64,000 nt of DNA from the NCBI GenBank assembly GCA_947683625.1, contig CANTUR010000918.1, forward strand, positions 372,001 through 436,000. The letters run 5' to 3'. The notes beneath the pieces were generated by a model, which saw only the letters and a list, made by a program, of their open reading frames with translations, made no database searches and was not told the origin of the DNA. Shown in pieces: positions 11,400 to 22,862 of the stretch (positions are counted from its first letter, which is position 1; every line of letters begins with the position of its first letter). Both the position numbers and the translations under genes were made by a program. The stretch is from Mallotus nudiflorus. Taxonomy: Eukaryota > Streptophyta > Magnoliopsida > Malpighiales > Euphorbiaceae.

Positions 11400-12860
11400 A
11401 ATACACTTTTTGGTTACCTTCCACTGTAACCCTAATCAATTAACTCACGTAATTCTTTAATGATTGGTCTCTTTTCTATGCTAATATGAGCAAGGCTTCT
11501 ACTTAATGCGCCAGCTACTATCTTAGCTTTACCTAGATGGTATAGAATAGAGAAATCATAATCTTTCAAAAGTTCCATCCACCTTCTTTGTCTTAAGTTC
11601 AAATCTCTTTATTGAAAAATGTACTTTAAGTTATTGTGGTTAGTGTATATTTCATAAATTACACCATATAAGTGATGCCTCCAAATCTTCAATGGAAACA
11701 CCACTACTGCCATTTACAAATCATGAACAAGATAGTTTTGTTTGTACTTCTTTAGTTAACATGAAGCATAAGCAAACACTCATCCATTATGCATCAATAC
11801 ACAACCTAGTCGTACTCGTGAAGCATCATAATAAACTATGCACCCTTCATTCCCTGAAGGCAAAGTCAACATTAGAGTTGAAGTCAACCTATCCTTAAGC
11901 ATCTAAAAGTGCTCCTCACACTTATCAATCCACATGAACTTAACATTCTTCTAGGTTAACCTTGTTAAAGGTCTAGCAATCTTGGAGAAATCCTTCACAA
12001 ATCTACTATGGTAGCTAGATAGTCCCAAAAAACTCTTTACTTCAGTGACTGTTGTGGGTCTGTAATGGCTTTAATCTTTTTAGGATCCACTTGTATGCCA
12101 TCTTTGGATGCCATATGGCCTAAGAATGTGACTTGATCTAACCAAAACTCACACTTAGAGAATTTGACATATAGTTGATGCTCTTTTAACCATTCTTAAA
12201 TGCATAACACATTCCTCTTCATTCCTTGAATACACAAAAATGTCATTAATAAACACTATCATGAATCGGTCTAAGAATGGCATACATAATTGATTTATTA
12301 AGTCCATAAAAATTGCTAGGACATTAGTCAACCTAAAAAACATCACTATAAATTCATAATGGCCATTTCTCATTTAAAATATAGTCTTGGGTATATCACT
12401 ACTTCTGATTATCACTTAATGATATCCTAATCTCAAGTCAATCTTTAAGAAATATTGTGCCCCTTATAATTGGTCAAACAAGTCATTAATCCTAAGAAGA
12501 GGATATTTATTCTTAATGACAACTTTGTTCAACTGTCTATAATCAATACAAAGTCGAAGGCTACCATCTTTCTTTTTTACAAATAACATTAGTGCACCCT
12601 AAAGAGATGTACTAGGTCTGATGAAACCCTTATCAAGTAACTCTTACAACTGCTTTTTGAGTTCCTTCAATTCTGTTGGTGCCATCCTATAAGGTCGCAT
12701 AGAGATAGGATCAGTACAGGGTACCATATCAATACAAAATTCTATCTCTCTTTCTAGTGGAAAACTTGGTAATTCTTCAGGAAAAACATAAAAAAACTCT
12801 GACACAACTATCACATTCTCAACTATCCTCTCATCTGCCTTTATATCTTTGACCATAACT
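11400..12860 (-). pseudogene. Element B reverse transcriptase and RNase H (decayed)
   Basis: On the minus strand, 12856-12644 reads VFPEELPSFPLEREIEFCID and RPYRMAPTELKELKKQ. Then follow GFIRPSTSL, KDGSLRLCIDYRQLNK, motif A KIDLRLGYH (Asp kept), GHYEFIVMFFRLTN and VFINDIFVYS at about 12250, where the second residue of the usual FIDD is Asn, so polymerase activity would be lost. The RNase H end near 11520 reads VAGALS in place of VADALS. The stretch is broken by many stops and shifts. Confidence 0.85.
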
Positions 12861-12995
12861 AAATAACCTTGACACCCCCTTATAGGTATCCTTTTTAGTT
12901 GTGATTACATAAATGAGATTTTGAGGCATTAAACTTTTATCACCTCTGACTCAAAATTCCACATCACTTGGAATTTTAAAGATAATCTCTTTCTC

Positions 12996-13320
12996 TCAAT
13001 AATCTAATGTGGCATAGTGTTGAGCCAACCAGTCCTTTCCCAAAATTACATCAAAATTAATCATATCCAATAAAACTAAATATGTCAATAACTCTCTACC
13101 TTCCACTAACATAGGATAAGATGAAAAGGCTACATATGCCTCTAACTCATCATTAAGAGGAGTTGCTACAGATAATGGAACTAATAATTTAGATGGTTTC
13201 CATCCCATCTTAGAAGCAAACATAAGTGACATAAAGGAATGAGATGCATTAGGACCAATTAAAATTCTAGCATCATGGTAACAAATTAAAAAAGTACTTG
13301 CAAACACTAAATTGGATGGT
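12996..13320 (-). pseudogene. Element B retropepsin-like protease (active site lost)
   Basis: The minus-strand open stretch of 103 residues reads ARILIGPNASHSFMS at its active-site loop, where related copies have LFDPGATHSF: the catalytic Asp is Gly and the following Gly is Asn. Downstream VEGRELLTYLVLLDMINFDV (to about 13040) and GKDWLAQHYATLDY match the family well. It lies between gag and RT. Confidence 0.83.
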
Positions 13321-13559
13321 TGAGCATCCTAAGGAGTCAATGTGAAAAGTCTGGCCTATCCATATCCTACCTATTGTGAGGTGGGCATATCCTCTTCCTC
13401 CAACTCTACCTCTAACACCTATGCCTTGATGGCTTATAAACTGAGTCTTTGTTAAGGGTATATAGGCACTTAATATTGTTGATGCATCTTTTGAACTAGC
13501 TGAACCATCCTTAAGAATATAATGGCTACAATCCATAGTTTGGATAAGCTCTAACAAAA

Positions 13560-14706
13560 TGTCCTAACTGTCCATATCTGAAACAAGCTCTTGGCACCAA
13601 GTGACATGGTCCCTAATGTACTTTGCCATAAGTAGTACATGCACTAGCCCCAAACCTTATACTATAATATCTTGAGCTCTGGCCACTACTACTGCTACTA
13701 ACTATAAAACTAAATGTAGTAGCTCTCCCATTCCAATGGTTAGGGACATAACTGTGTTTGCTAGATCTATGTACTCTAGACCTTCTACTCTACTGGGGAG
13801 TACACTAAGCCTGAATATATGTACTGCTAAGTTGAAAAGTAGGCTGCTATACAATATGGGCTACTCATGTCCTAGTGCTGCCACTTATATAAAGATCAGG
13901 TGTAGTCTTATATTTAATGTGTCACCTCTTTAGCTGTCTAGCCTCCTCCATGACACTCTCTAACCTCTGATCCTCAGTTTGAATACCAATATAGGCTGAG
14001 CCTAACCTAGTCACAAATAACTCCACTACTCTCCTCTGATCCCGCATCATATTTACAACATGATGTGACAATTTAAAGAACTCACAAGTGTACTCCTCAA
14101 CTAATCAATCACCCCTAGCTATATGTAATAGTTACCATCTATAATTATCACTCATAGAAGGTGGATGAAAATATCTCAAAAACCACTCCTTAAACTCCAA
14201 CCATGTCATAATAGTCATAAATGGCTAAATAGACTGCATAAATCGATCCTCAACTATAACTTGTATTGATTACTCCATAATTAAAATCATCTGCTAATTT
14301 GTGTACCCTGTCCTGGTTCTAGCCTTGATAGTGTTTATAAAGTCCAAGGCATCTCTAATACCATCAAATGGAACTTTCCCAACTTTGGAATATAACAAAG
14401 CTACATCTACATCAGACATCCTTTAGTCCTCTATTGTAACATCTGTTGTACTAGGGGCACAACTTGATTAAGTGCCACTAGGGCTTGATTAATTCCTACT
14501 ACACTAGCTACAAAAGCTATAGGATCCATCTCAAGAGCTTTTTGCTCTACTTACTGTTGTTGCTCTTGTCTCTGAGCTTCTGTTGCTCTAGGTCTACCCT
14601 TTCTTCTACCTTGTGGGGTAGGGGGTGGAGCTTCATCTTGAATGAATTGCTCACCATCATCATATGTTGCATATGTAATTGGAGCATTTTATGCTCTCCT
14701 CCTCAT
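13560..14706 (-). pseudogene. Element B gag (decayed)
   Basis: The minus strand starts at ATG 14706 (MRRRA), one base after TTTCAG, the conserved start context of these elements. An acidic and basic N-terminal stretch is followed by the gag core around 14300-14000. The zinc-knuckle region at about 13640-13565 reads CTTYGKVH-stop-GPCH...ACFRYGQLGHFVRA, where the second Cys of the distal knuckle is Tyr. Stops are frequent. The product would be the RNA-binding capsid protein. Confidence 0.82.
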
Positions 14707-14716
14707 TCTGAAACTA
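14704..14716 (-). promoter_or_regulatory. Candidate 3' splice site abutting gag start (element B)
   Basis: Minus strand TAGTTTCAG-A-ATG: a pyrimidine-AG directly upstream of the gag ATG. The same arrangement occurs at 21443-21454 (C), 29755-29767 (D), 51498-51510 (H) and, with a dead start codon, 3003-3014 (A). Confidence 0.4.
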
Positions 14717-14874
14717 AATATATATAAAGAGATTTAAGACAAAATAAAGACACTAACATATATGTGGAATTCTAAAAACAATGATAACACAAAATGATAA
14801 TTACCATATAATCACCACAGTAGTTTTAAGAAAAGATAGATACCACTGACCAACAGAACAAGGAATAAACCATT

Positions 14875-14886
14875 GCTCTGATACCA
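14875..14886 (-). other. Element B primer binding site (exact initiator tRNA-Met complement)
   Basis: Minus strand TGGTATCAGAGC, four bases after the 5' LTR end at 14891. It is the canonical sequence of this group and is identical in element D. Confidence 0.9.
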
Positions 14887-15773
14887 ACTTTGTCATAACC
14901 CAAACACCCATGGGTATGTGATCGACACTAGGGAATGGGAAAAGAATTAAGCTTTCAAAACTTGTAGTAAGCCTTATAAATTTATCACAATAAAATTAAC
15001 CACTTTAATATTTTAATGAAAATTTAGCAAAGTTTCCTCTTTACTGGTAACAAATCAAAAGCTATAAATAAAAAAAATACACTTTAAATAATATTTGTAA
15101 TCACCAATTCTCCAACATAATACAAAGTCAACACAAAATTATGATCATCATATTGTCATAATAATAATATATATATTCATATAAAAATAAATAATATCAC
15201 AAATTCACTTTTCCAATATTAAGACTATTACTGTGGTGTTTAGATTACAAATATAAAATAGTAATATCAACAAGACCTACATAAAGTAGTCGGTGAAGGA
15301 TGACCTAGTGTAGAGAAAAAGAAGTAGCAAAAGACTCCCAAGATCCTAGAAAATTAGTTAATACGAGTAAGACCTCATTGAGTAAGCTAATGTAAAGAAA
15401 TGAATGATGCTTTGAAAACCTTCTTTCATAAAATAATTTTAGAAAAATAATATTGATTATTTATATTTCAAATAATTAATTTACCAAAACTATAATTATT
15501 AATCTAAAGGAATTATGTAAAACCTTATAATACTTTGGAATAATAAAAACATTTATTTAAAACATTCTTTAAGTAAAAAATCATGGTAGAACCCTAAACC
15601 ATAAATTTAATAGCTAATACGATCACTTAATTCGTATGACTGCCGGTTCTCAAGAGCTAAGCATCCACTGAGCTATCAGCAGTAGTTAGTCACTTATTCC
15701 AATATTTACTGGTGGTTCCCAAGAGTAAAGCATCCACTGAGCTACCAGACTTAGTAAATAACTAATCATAAAT

Positions 15774-15985
15774 ACGCCCAAGAGCTATGCATCAACCAAA
15801 CCTTTCAATACCATACACTCGAGAGGTATGCATCAACCAAGCTTCTCAATACCATACACCCGAGAGCTATGCATCAACTGAGCTTTTTAACATAATACGC
15901 TTAAGAGCTATGCATTAACTAAGCTTTTTAACACAATACGCTTGAGAGCTATGCATCAACTGAGCTTATCCACATAATATAAAAA
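15774..15985 (-). repeat. 41-bp tandem repeat, five copies, in element B LTR
   Basis: AGAGCTATGCATCAACTGAG-type units begin at 15781, 15822, 15863, 15904 and 15945, an exact 41-bp period. Two more distant relatives, with GCATCCACTGAGCTA, lie at about 15650-15745. It sits just downstream of the hairpin in LTR orientation, where other families have their own, different repeats. Confidence 0.85.
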
Positions 15986-16024
15986 TAAAGGCCTAACTCA
16001 CAATCAATACCATATGCACATGGT

Positions 16025-16043
16025 CCTAATGACACCCATGAGG
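16025..16043 (-). other. Conserved hairpin in element B LTR
   Basis: Minus strand CCTCATG-GGTGT-CATTAGG: six of seven stem pairs form around a 5-nt loop that starts GG. It is homologous in position to the hairpins in C, D, F, G and H. Confidence 0.55.
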
Positions 16044-17150
16044 TCACCTATTTTCCTAGTCTTTTCCAAAATTTATTAATAAAAATAAATATGCCATAAA
16101 TTTAAAATAAATGCCATAACTAAAAAATTAAATAAAAATAAAATGACAGCAACAATATCCTTACTTATCATCCACAATTATATTAATAATATATTCTTAA
16201 TAGTAATCAAAACTAGCATATTAAATCTCAAGTTCCACCAAAATGCTTCCGGGGTTTTTAACTCAAAATCTGTGAGGAATTAGATCTAGCTCCAGTTACA
16301 AAAATTAATCCTCATAATTCATAATATTTATTAAAAATAAAACAATAATTTTCTAGGCTAGTTATTATTCATCACCGGAATCCAATTGTGACTCACAAGA
16401 TTTTCTCACTAGAAAATGTATTTAACATAAGAAAGATATATACACATATTTACAATAAGGAGAACCTAAAAACATGTTCAAACACTCAAAGAAGTGGCTA
16501 AATTTGTAAATTGAGTAAAAAATGTCAACTTACTGATCAAACTTTGATGAGGTACCAAATGGTAATAGTCGGATGTGTGGTTGGTCTTTAGAAACTCCTA
16601 GCAATGAGAGCATCTTACTGGAAGTGGTCGTAACAGCTGAAGGTCGTTGGATAATGGTGCTTCCATGTCAGAATTTCAAACTAAAACTTTGGAGGTTTAA
16701 CTCATCAATTTTGGTCAATTTTTATGAAATAAAACTTATAGAGGTGTAAAGGAGGTTAAAAAGGATCAATGGTTAAAATTTCATGGCCATCAGAGGTCAT
16801 TTGGCTAGTGAATGGAGAATGACAATATGATAGTGCTATGGTGTACATAGGGGAAGAGTTCAGGGGTCTATGAGCATTTTCTCAAGTCTGCAGATATAAC
16901 TAAAAAGGAGATTGAAAATTACCACTTTGATATTTGCATTTTTTACAAAATTTTCATTTGTCCTCCCACTTTGGGAGCCTAGATAATTGCTAGTAATTAT
17001 ATGAGTTAATCCTTTTTTACACTAGAAAGTTGCTAGCAATTGTCTGTGTTAATATCATACCACGAATCAACAACCATTTAGCAACCCAAAAACAACCTGA
17101 TAACAATAGTAACACATATTTATTTATTTAATTAAATATGGGTTATTACA

Positions 17151-18360
17151 TCTTTTCTCAAAAGAACTAATAATAGATGAAAAAGAATTGACATAAACTT
17201 TAGAGAAAAAGATGTATATATGCATATCTAATCTAGGGGATTTTTTTTCCCCAAACCTTTCACTTACTAAAACTATTTTGGTATATTAATTATCTTAAAT
17301 AAATAAGCAATCTTTCACTTATCAAAACAGTTTTGGTAAATTAATTATCTTAAATAAATAAGGAAATAAATACAAATAAATAAATATAAAAACTAAAAAA
17401 AAAAAAATCTAATATGAAATTTATATACATCAACAAAGTTGTGAATAAAAACCAACATAAAATAATAAATAAAAACATTGCCTATATAATAAGAGTAATA
17501 TAATAAAAAAAATTAAACCTTTAAAATAATATATGGTTTTCATTATGTTTTTTTATAGAGTAAGAGTATAAACTGAGAATGATTATTATGACTACACTTC
17601 TTTCTATAAGGAAGAACTACACAAATAGAGATATAGAAGGTGAGTATTTATAAAAATATATGAGAAAGAATACAAAAGGTCAAAAAATTAAAAAATATAT
17701 ATATAACCAGAGAGAACAACAAAAGTTAAACATTAAAATGATTAATAGAAATTTTTAACTTGCCATATGAAATTTGAATTAAAATAAATTTAAAATTTAG
17801 ATAGTTGAAAATATGAAATTTTTTAATTATTTATCAAAAAATTTTTTTAACTTATCATATTATTAATCCACTTTTATAAAAGAATAAAAAAATAAAAATT
17901 CAAAAGGAAAAATTATAGTAATTAAGAAATAAAAATATCAAGTGACTATCATATAAATATATATGCTATACATATATTTTATATGAATAAAATATAATTA
18001 ATTAATTAAATTAGTAGTTTAGAAAAAAAAAATATAGTAGATTAATTATTTATTAAAATAAAATTTTATAATTTAGAATTTTTCATAACTTCTAATTTAA
18101 TTTTATAATAATAAAACAAAAAAAATTAGAGTTTCTATATTTTAAATAGGCGGAAGATAAAAAAAATTGATATGAGAAAACTTAATTTTAGTGAAAAAAG
18201 AAAAAATATATTTTTAGTTTTAATTGTGATAAAAATTAATTAGAAACAAAAATAATTAAAAAACAAAAACAAAAAGAGAAGGAAAAAAAAGATTAAAGAA
18301 GTTTATTTTAACTAAAATAAAAAAGTGTATTTAATGTATACTTAAAAAAATAGGGTGCCA
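17151..18360. other. AT-rich spacer without recognisable genes
   Basis: About 1.2 kb of very AT-rich sequence between elements B and C, with many A-runs and short direct repeats. One example is the CTTATCAAAACAGTTTTGGT / CTTACTAAAACTATTTTGGT pair, with TTAATTATCTTAAATAAATAAG after each copy (about 17270-17360). No open frame, RNA gene or element end could be supported. It is probably old host or fully decayed repeat DNA. Confidence 0.6.
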
Positions 18361-20083
18361 CACATCATTTTTATTTTATGCACATACTTTATTATTTTAA
18401 TTGTCCAAATATTTATTTATAGCATTATTTTACTAGAGTTAGTATTATTATTGTTGTTGTATATATATATATGAATAATATAGTTTAAAATACCAAAATC
18501 TGTCAACTTTTCTTTCTTCCCCATTTCTTATTCTTCCCGTTTCTTTTTTTTTTTCTTTTTTCTTTCTTCTTTCCTTTGTTATTCTGCTCCTTCTTCATGC
18601 CACTTTCTTTTCTTTCCCTTGTTGTCCTGTTCTTCTTGCCCTCTTCCTGCTGTTTTTCTTTTTTTTTTTTTCCAGCAAATCTTCAGCTTCTTCTTCTCCT
18701 CCTTGTTGTCTTTGCACAACAGCCTTCTCTTCCTTCTTCCCCATGCCAAACATCAATAGTGTTAAGCAGCAACAGCAGCAGTGTGGAGACCAACAGCAGG
18801 CCTGGTTCCTTCAGCAGCCCTTCCCTGCATTTAATTTTCAATTGTAGGTGAGTTTTAGCTTCGTTCGTTTTAAGTTGTTGTATTTGATTTCTAGTTGATC
18901 TTGGTGGTTGGGTAGTTGATTTTAGTTAGTTGTTAGGTTGATTTTAGTTGTTTTAGGTTGTTTGTTGGTTGATTTAGTTGATTTTGTGTTGATTTAATAT
19001 TTTTGTTGATTTTTATTATATTTACTAATTACCTAGAATTTTATTTTAATTATGTGGTTAATTTTTGGGTTGATCTATACACATATTAGTGGATCTAAAT
19101 TATTTGGGGCTAATTTTGGTTAAGAGTATATAAAAAATTAATTTAGATTAATTAAATTAATTTTATAGAATTTTTGTATATTTATTTGGGTATTTTAAGT
19201 TTTATGCATATTTTGTTAATGTTATTAATTAATTATTTTTGGGTGAATATTTGAGTAAATTAGTGTTAGTATATTATGTTAGTAATTTTAGTAGTGATAA
19301 AATAATTTTTAATAATTTATTTATTTTTTTTTAGAAATTATTATTATTATGTGAATTTTGAAATAATAGGTAAGTAGTATTTTTTTTATATTATAACTAA
19401 ATACTATGTTTTAGTTAATTTTCAGATAAAATGTGGTATTAAAATAATTTTTATAAATAATTTATTATTTTTAGTTAATTAATACTAACTATTTTTGAAA
19501 ATTTATTCAAAATTTAATTATTTATTGTTTTGTGGTTTAAATGAGTTTTTAATTAATATTATAGTATATTTAAACTATTTGGGCAATTATAGTTTGAATT
19601 TGACTATCTTATGTTGAATATTTGGATAGTTGGGTTTTTATTAATATTATTATTATTTGAAATTTTATTAAATTATGGTGGAAAATAATTTTATTTAGTG
19701 TTTTAAAAATTGAATAAATTATATTATGATTTATTATTAATTTTTATAGTTTTTGGTGATTTTATTATATTCATATTTAAGATTTGCATATTTGTATTTT
19801 TGTGAACCTTGATTGGGAATTGTGTAGTTTGGGATCCCAACCCGAGGTGTTGTGCCACTATGAAATTTTGAAGTGTGTTTACTTCCAGGGTTGACTCTAT
19901 TTCATTAGAAGGATGTCCATTTTACAGAGAAAACTCTATCAAATTTTCGGTAGATTTCTCGTAAAATGTGACATTGGGTCAATCCTAAAAATGGTTATTT
20001 TGAGTTCGAGTCAAGTCTTCCTTAGAAACTCTAGAAGTTAGGTTTCTATTTTCTAATTATCATTTTCCTGTTCTATCTTTTAG

Positions 20084-20148
20084 CCGCCCCTCCAGTCGCG
20101 TCTACTAGTCGAGGTCGACACGACGTGCCAGAGGAGCGCCTTTATCTT
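20084..20148 (+). other. Exon-like 65-nt island in element C 5' LTR
   Basis: Bounded by TTCTATCTTTTAG and GTAAGT, GC-rich (CCGCCCCTCCAGTCGCGTCT at its start) in an AT-rich LTR. The 3' LTR copy at 40040-40105 has the donor G changed to A (ATAAGT). Confidence 0.45.
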
Positions 20149-20357
20149 GTAAGTTAATATTTGATTTGAGTGTCGAGTCTTTTAATTTAAATCATATTAA
20201 ATTCTTATGAATTAAATTTTATGAGATTCTATACGGCATTCTTCATGAGATATTGAATGGTTTACCTTATAGTTGATTTATTTTATTGTTATTTATTGTA
20301 ATTTTACTCATTTTATTTATTTTTAATTAATTTAAATAACTACAGTAGAACAGACTA

Positions 20358-20376
20358 CCTGATGGGTTTCATCAGG
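20358..20376 (+). other. Conserved hairpin in element C 5' LTR
   Basis: CCTGATG-GGTTT-CATCAGG: a perfect 7-bp stem with a 5-nt loop. Relative to element D, the fourth and fifth pairs are swapped in kind (A-T/G-C there, G-C/A-T here), that is, compensatory. The 3' LTR copy at 40316-40334 is identical. Confidence 0.7.
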
Positions 20377-21289
20377 ACCGTGTGCACATCGGTAAAATAT
20401 GTGATTATTAATTATATTACTGGGGCCGAAGGTTTGGTGATGCTTTGCTCTTAGACACCGCCAGTATAATTTCGATTATTATTTATTAAATCACTAGGGC
20501 TGATGGTATGGTGATGCTTTGCTCTCGGACACCGCAAGTGATATTGGATTAAGTGATGTGACTACGGTTGTGTATCTTGGTGATGCTTTGCTCTCTGGAT
20601 CCGGTAATCTTGGATATAAGTGGGTCGTATGACTATTATAAAATTTATAAATTGGGTTCTACTAAATTTTTATACTGAAATGTTTTAAAAAGGTATTTAA
20701 ATCTTTATTTCTTCCCTTTGAAAAAATGGATTTATTATATGTGTATCAAATGGTTTGAATATAATTATATTTATATTCTATTTCTATAAAAATCTATTTT
20801 TAATGAGATTTTCAAACCGCATTCATTTCTTTATTAACTTACTCAGTGAGGTCTAACTCCCCTTAATTTATTTTTTTTAGGAGTTTGGGATTTTTCTGTT
20901 AGGCCTATTTCTCTTCGCCGTGTATCTTCGTCACCAGCTATTCTACATAGGTCTACTTAGTTGTGTTATATTTATACTCTTGTATCACAATAGAGAACTG
21001 TATAACTGCATATTTTATTTAGGATTTCATGTATTTATAATTTATGTATTGAGATATTATTTGTATGACTGATGTTTATTTAATTAATGCACTATGATAT
21101 TATGGTTTAAATTATATTGAGAAAAATTAGTTGGATAATGTGCATTGTGAAATAATTATTTATTATAAGGTTTCAGAGTTTAAACATTCCGCATTTTTCT
21201 TTTAAGGCTTATTAGGAGTTTCGGTAGCTTTATGCTTTCCCATTCCCTGGTGCCGGTCACGTGCCCCCGAGTTTAGGTCATGACAAAGC

Positions 21290-21301
21290 TAGCATCAGAG
21301 C
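21290..21301 (+). other. Element C primer binding site (2 mismatches)
   Basis: TAGCATCAGAGC, four bases after the LTR end, versus the canonical TGGTATCAGAGC. Confidence 0.8.
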
Positions 21302-21451
21302 TTTAGCTCATTTTTCATGTTTTTTACTATCAATGTCTGTCTTTTTCTCATAATACTATGGTACTTAGGTTGTTAAATGTCGTTTATTGATTCAGCATCT
21401 GAGTCTGTATTCCTGTCTTATTTTGAATCTTGGTTTTCTTGTCTTTTTAGA

Positions 21452-22830
21452 ATGAGGCGTGCTCAGAATGCCCCTGCTGTAAATGCAAAACCTGATGACG
21501 GGGAGTAGTCATTTTAGGATAAGATTCTTCCTCCTACCCCTCGACCTTGAGGTAGGGGTAGACCTAGAGTGGCAATAGCTCAGAGGTAGGATCAACCTCC
21601 GGTAGAGCCTCAGATTCCAATAGAGGATCATGCATCTTTTGCAGTTGGTATGGCAGGTATTAACCAGGGCTTGGTAGCTCTTAATTAGGCAATGCCCATT
21701 ATGTAGTAGATGCTACAATGACAGACTCAGGAGATGTTTGATGCATATACGACATTATTATAGTCTAGAGTAGGGCAAGTTTATTTTGATGGTACTGGGG
21801 ACATGTTGGATTTCATTAATACCATCGAGTCCAGGACTAGATCTGGGTATTTTGACTACCAGAGGATTATAATTATGGAGCTATCAGTCTCAGCAGCAGC
21901 TCAAGACTGGTTTATGCAATCCATTCAGCCTTTCATGACGACAATGACATGGTTGGGATTCTACAATGACATGGTTGGGATTTAAGAAGTAGTTTATGAG
22001 ATTCTTCTGTCCTTCATTTATGTGAGAGAACTATAGATAGTAGCTTCTTAATATTGATAAGAGAGATCGATCAGTGGAGGACTATATTCAGGAGTTTTAT
22101 AAACTAATGAGGCATGATAAGGATGTGAGATAGGATTTTGCCAGAGCAATTGAGCTGTATGTGAATGGATTAGACCCAGCCTATATCGGTATTCAACCAG
22201 AGGGTCGTAGTCTGGAGAGTGTTGTAGAGGAGGCGAGACAACTAGAGCGAAGACACATCCAGCACGGCACCATACCTGACCCATATGCTAGTGGCATTAT
22301 CAGACCTGTCCAGAGGGTGCAATAGCCAGTATTTTATATAGGCAACTCGAGTTCTCAATTAGTAGGCCCTTCTCAGCAGAGCAGACAGTTTAAGGCACAT
22401 AGGACTGGTAGGCACAACCTTACTCAGGATCGCAGGAGTAGTAGGGCTGCTAAATTTGGTGGTAGTAATAGCAGCAGTAGTGGATATAGCTCTAAGCATG
22501 ACAGTTCTAGGTCTGGAGCTAGTGTGTGTGCCATATATGGATGAGTGCATCAAGATCCTTGTCACTTGATGCTAGGAGCATGTTTTAGATGTGGTTAGTT
22601 TGGGCATTTCGCTAGAGCTTATTCGAACTATGGATTTTAGACATCCTTTGCTCAAGGATCTTCACCTTCTGTTGTCCAGCCATTGCAGCAGGTGCCTCAG
22701 CAGTATCAAGCACTCATGTACCCTCAGCAACGACTGATGTAGTATGCGAGTCAATAGGGCCGAGGTAAAGCATAGACTCAACCATTCACCTCACAGCAGC
22801 CAGGACATGGTTAGGCTAGGGTCTTCACTT
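21452..22830 (+). pseudogene. Element C gag (decayed)
   Basis: Starts ATGAGGCG at 21452, one base after a CTTTTTAG acceptor-like site. The core is recognisable at 21790-21960 (FDGTGDMLDFINTI, then DYQRIIIMELSVSA, DWFMQSIQPFM). A 22-bp tandem duplication of ACAATGACATGGTTGGGATT (21941 and 21963) shifts the frame. The double zinc knuckle at about 22527-22625 reads CAIYG (second Cys lost), then CFRCG-stop-FGHFARAYS, with TAG for Gln at 22596 and the last Cys missing. Confidence 0.85.
21941..21984 (+). repeat. 22-bp tandem duplication inside element C gag
   Basis: ACAATGACATGGTTGGGATT occurs at 21941-21960 and 21963-21982, two bases apart. Gag of A, B, D and H has a single copy of this region. 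22 is not a multiple of three, so it breaks the frame. Confidence 0.9.
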
Positions 22831-22862
22831 TGACTCCTCAAGATGCATAGACATCCAACGTT

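Larger units (their letters stand above)
1..17150 (-). mobile_element. Element B: Ty3/gypsy chromovirus-type LTR retrotransposon, interrupted by element A, left end outside the window
   Basis: Read on the minus strand, the order is 5' LTR (17150 to 14891), primer binding site, gag, protease, RT, RNase H, integrase, C-terminal tail, polypurine tract, and the start of the 3' LTR at 257. The reading frame breaks at 10090 and resumes at 438, because element A (439-10089) sits between. Both LTR copies share the inner sequence near TGTAATAACC and the ATTACCACTTTGATA stretch (about 24-45 and 16916-16935). Domain order with integrase after RNase H marks Ty3/gypsy, and the chromodomain-like tail marks a chromovirus, most like Tekay/Del. 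All coding parts are broken. Confidence 0.92.
14891..17150 (-). repeat. Element B 5' LTR (2260 bp)
   Basis: On the minus strand it starts TGTAATAACCCATATTTAAT at 17150 and ends GGGTTATGACA at 14891, next to the primer binding site. The first 257 bases match the 3' LTR at 1-257. It holds a 41-bp tandem array (15774-15985), a hairpin at 16025-16043 and a degenerate CACTCAGTGAGG block near 15385. I could not find a clear exon-like island in this family. Confidence 0.9.
18361..21285 (+). repeat. Element C 5' LTR (2925 bp, 5' end missing)
   Basis: Matches 38231-41242. The first about 73 bp of the 3' copy are absent: homology begins abruptly at ACATCATTTTTATTTTATGC. It ends GGTCATGACA. It contains a pyrimidine-rich tract (18505-18750), a GTAG/GTGAGT donor-like site at 18844-18852, an exon-like island at 20084-20148, a hairpin at 20358-20376, three copies of a TGGTGATGCTTTGCTCT repeat and the CTCAGTGAGGTCT block at about 20845. 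Confidence 0.9.

Noticed and set aside
15774..15985. Regular 41-bp repeats that could suggest a CRISPR array
   Set aside because: The units are contiguous and diverged without unique spacers, inside a plant LTR, with no cas genes.
18576..18851. 91-codon Phe/Ser/Leu-rich frame in the C 5' LTR, resembling a signal peptide
   Set aside because: It comes from a pyrimidine tract; the 3' LTR copy (38517-38735) has a different frame end and no known domain.
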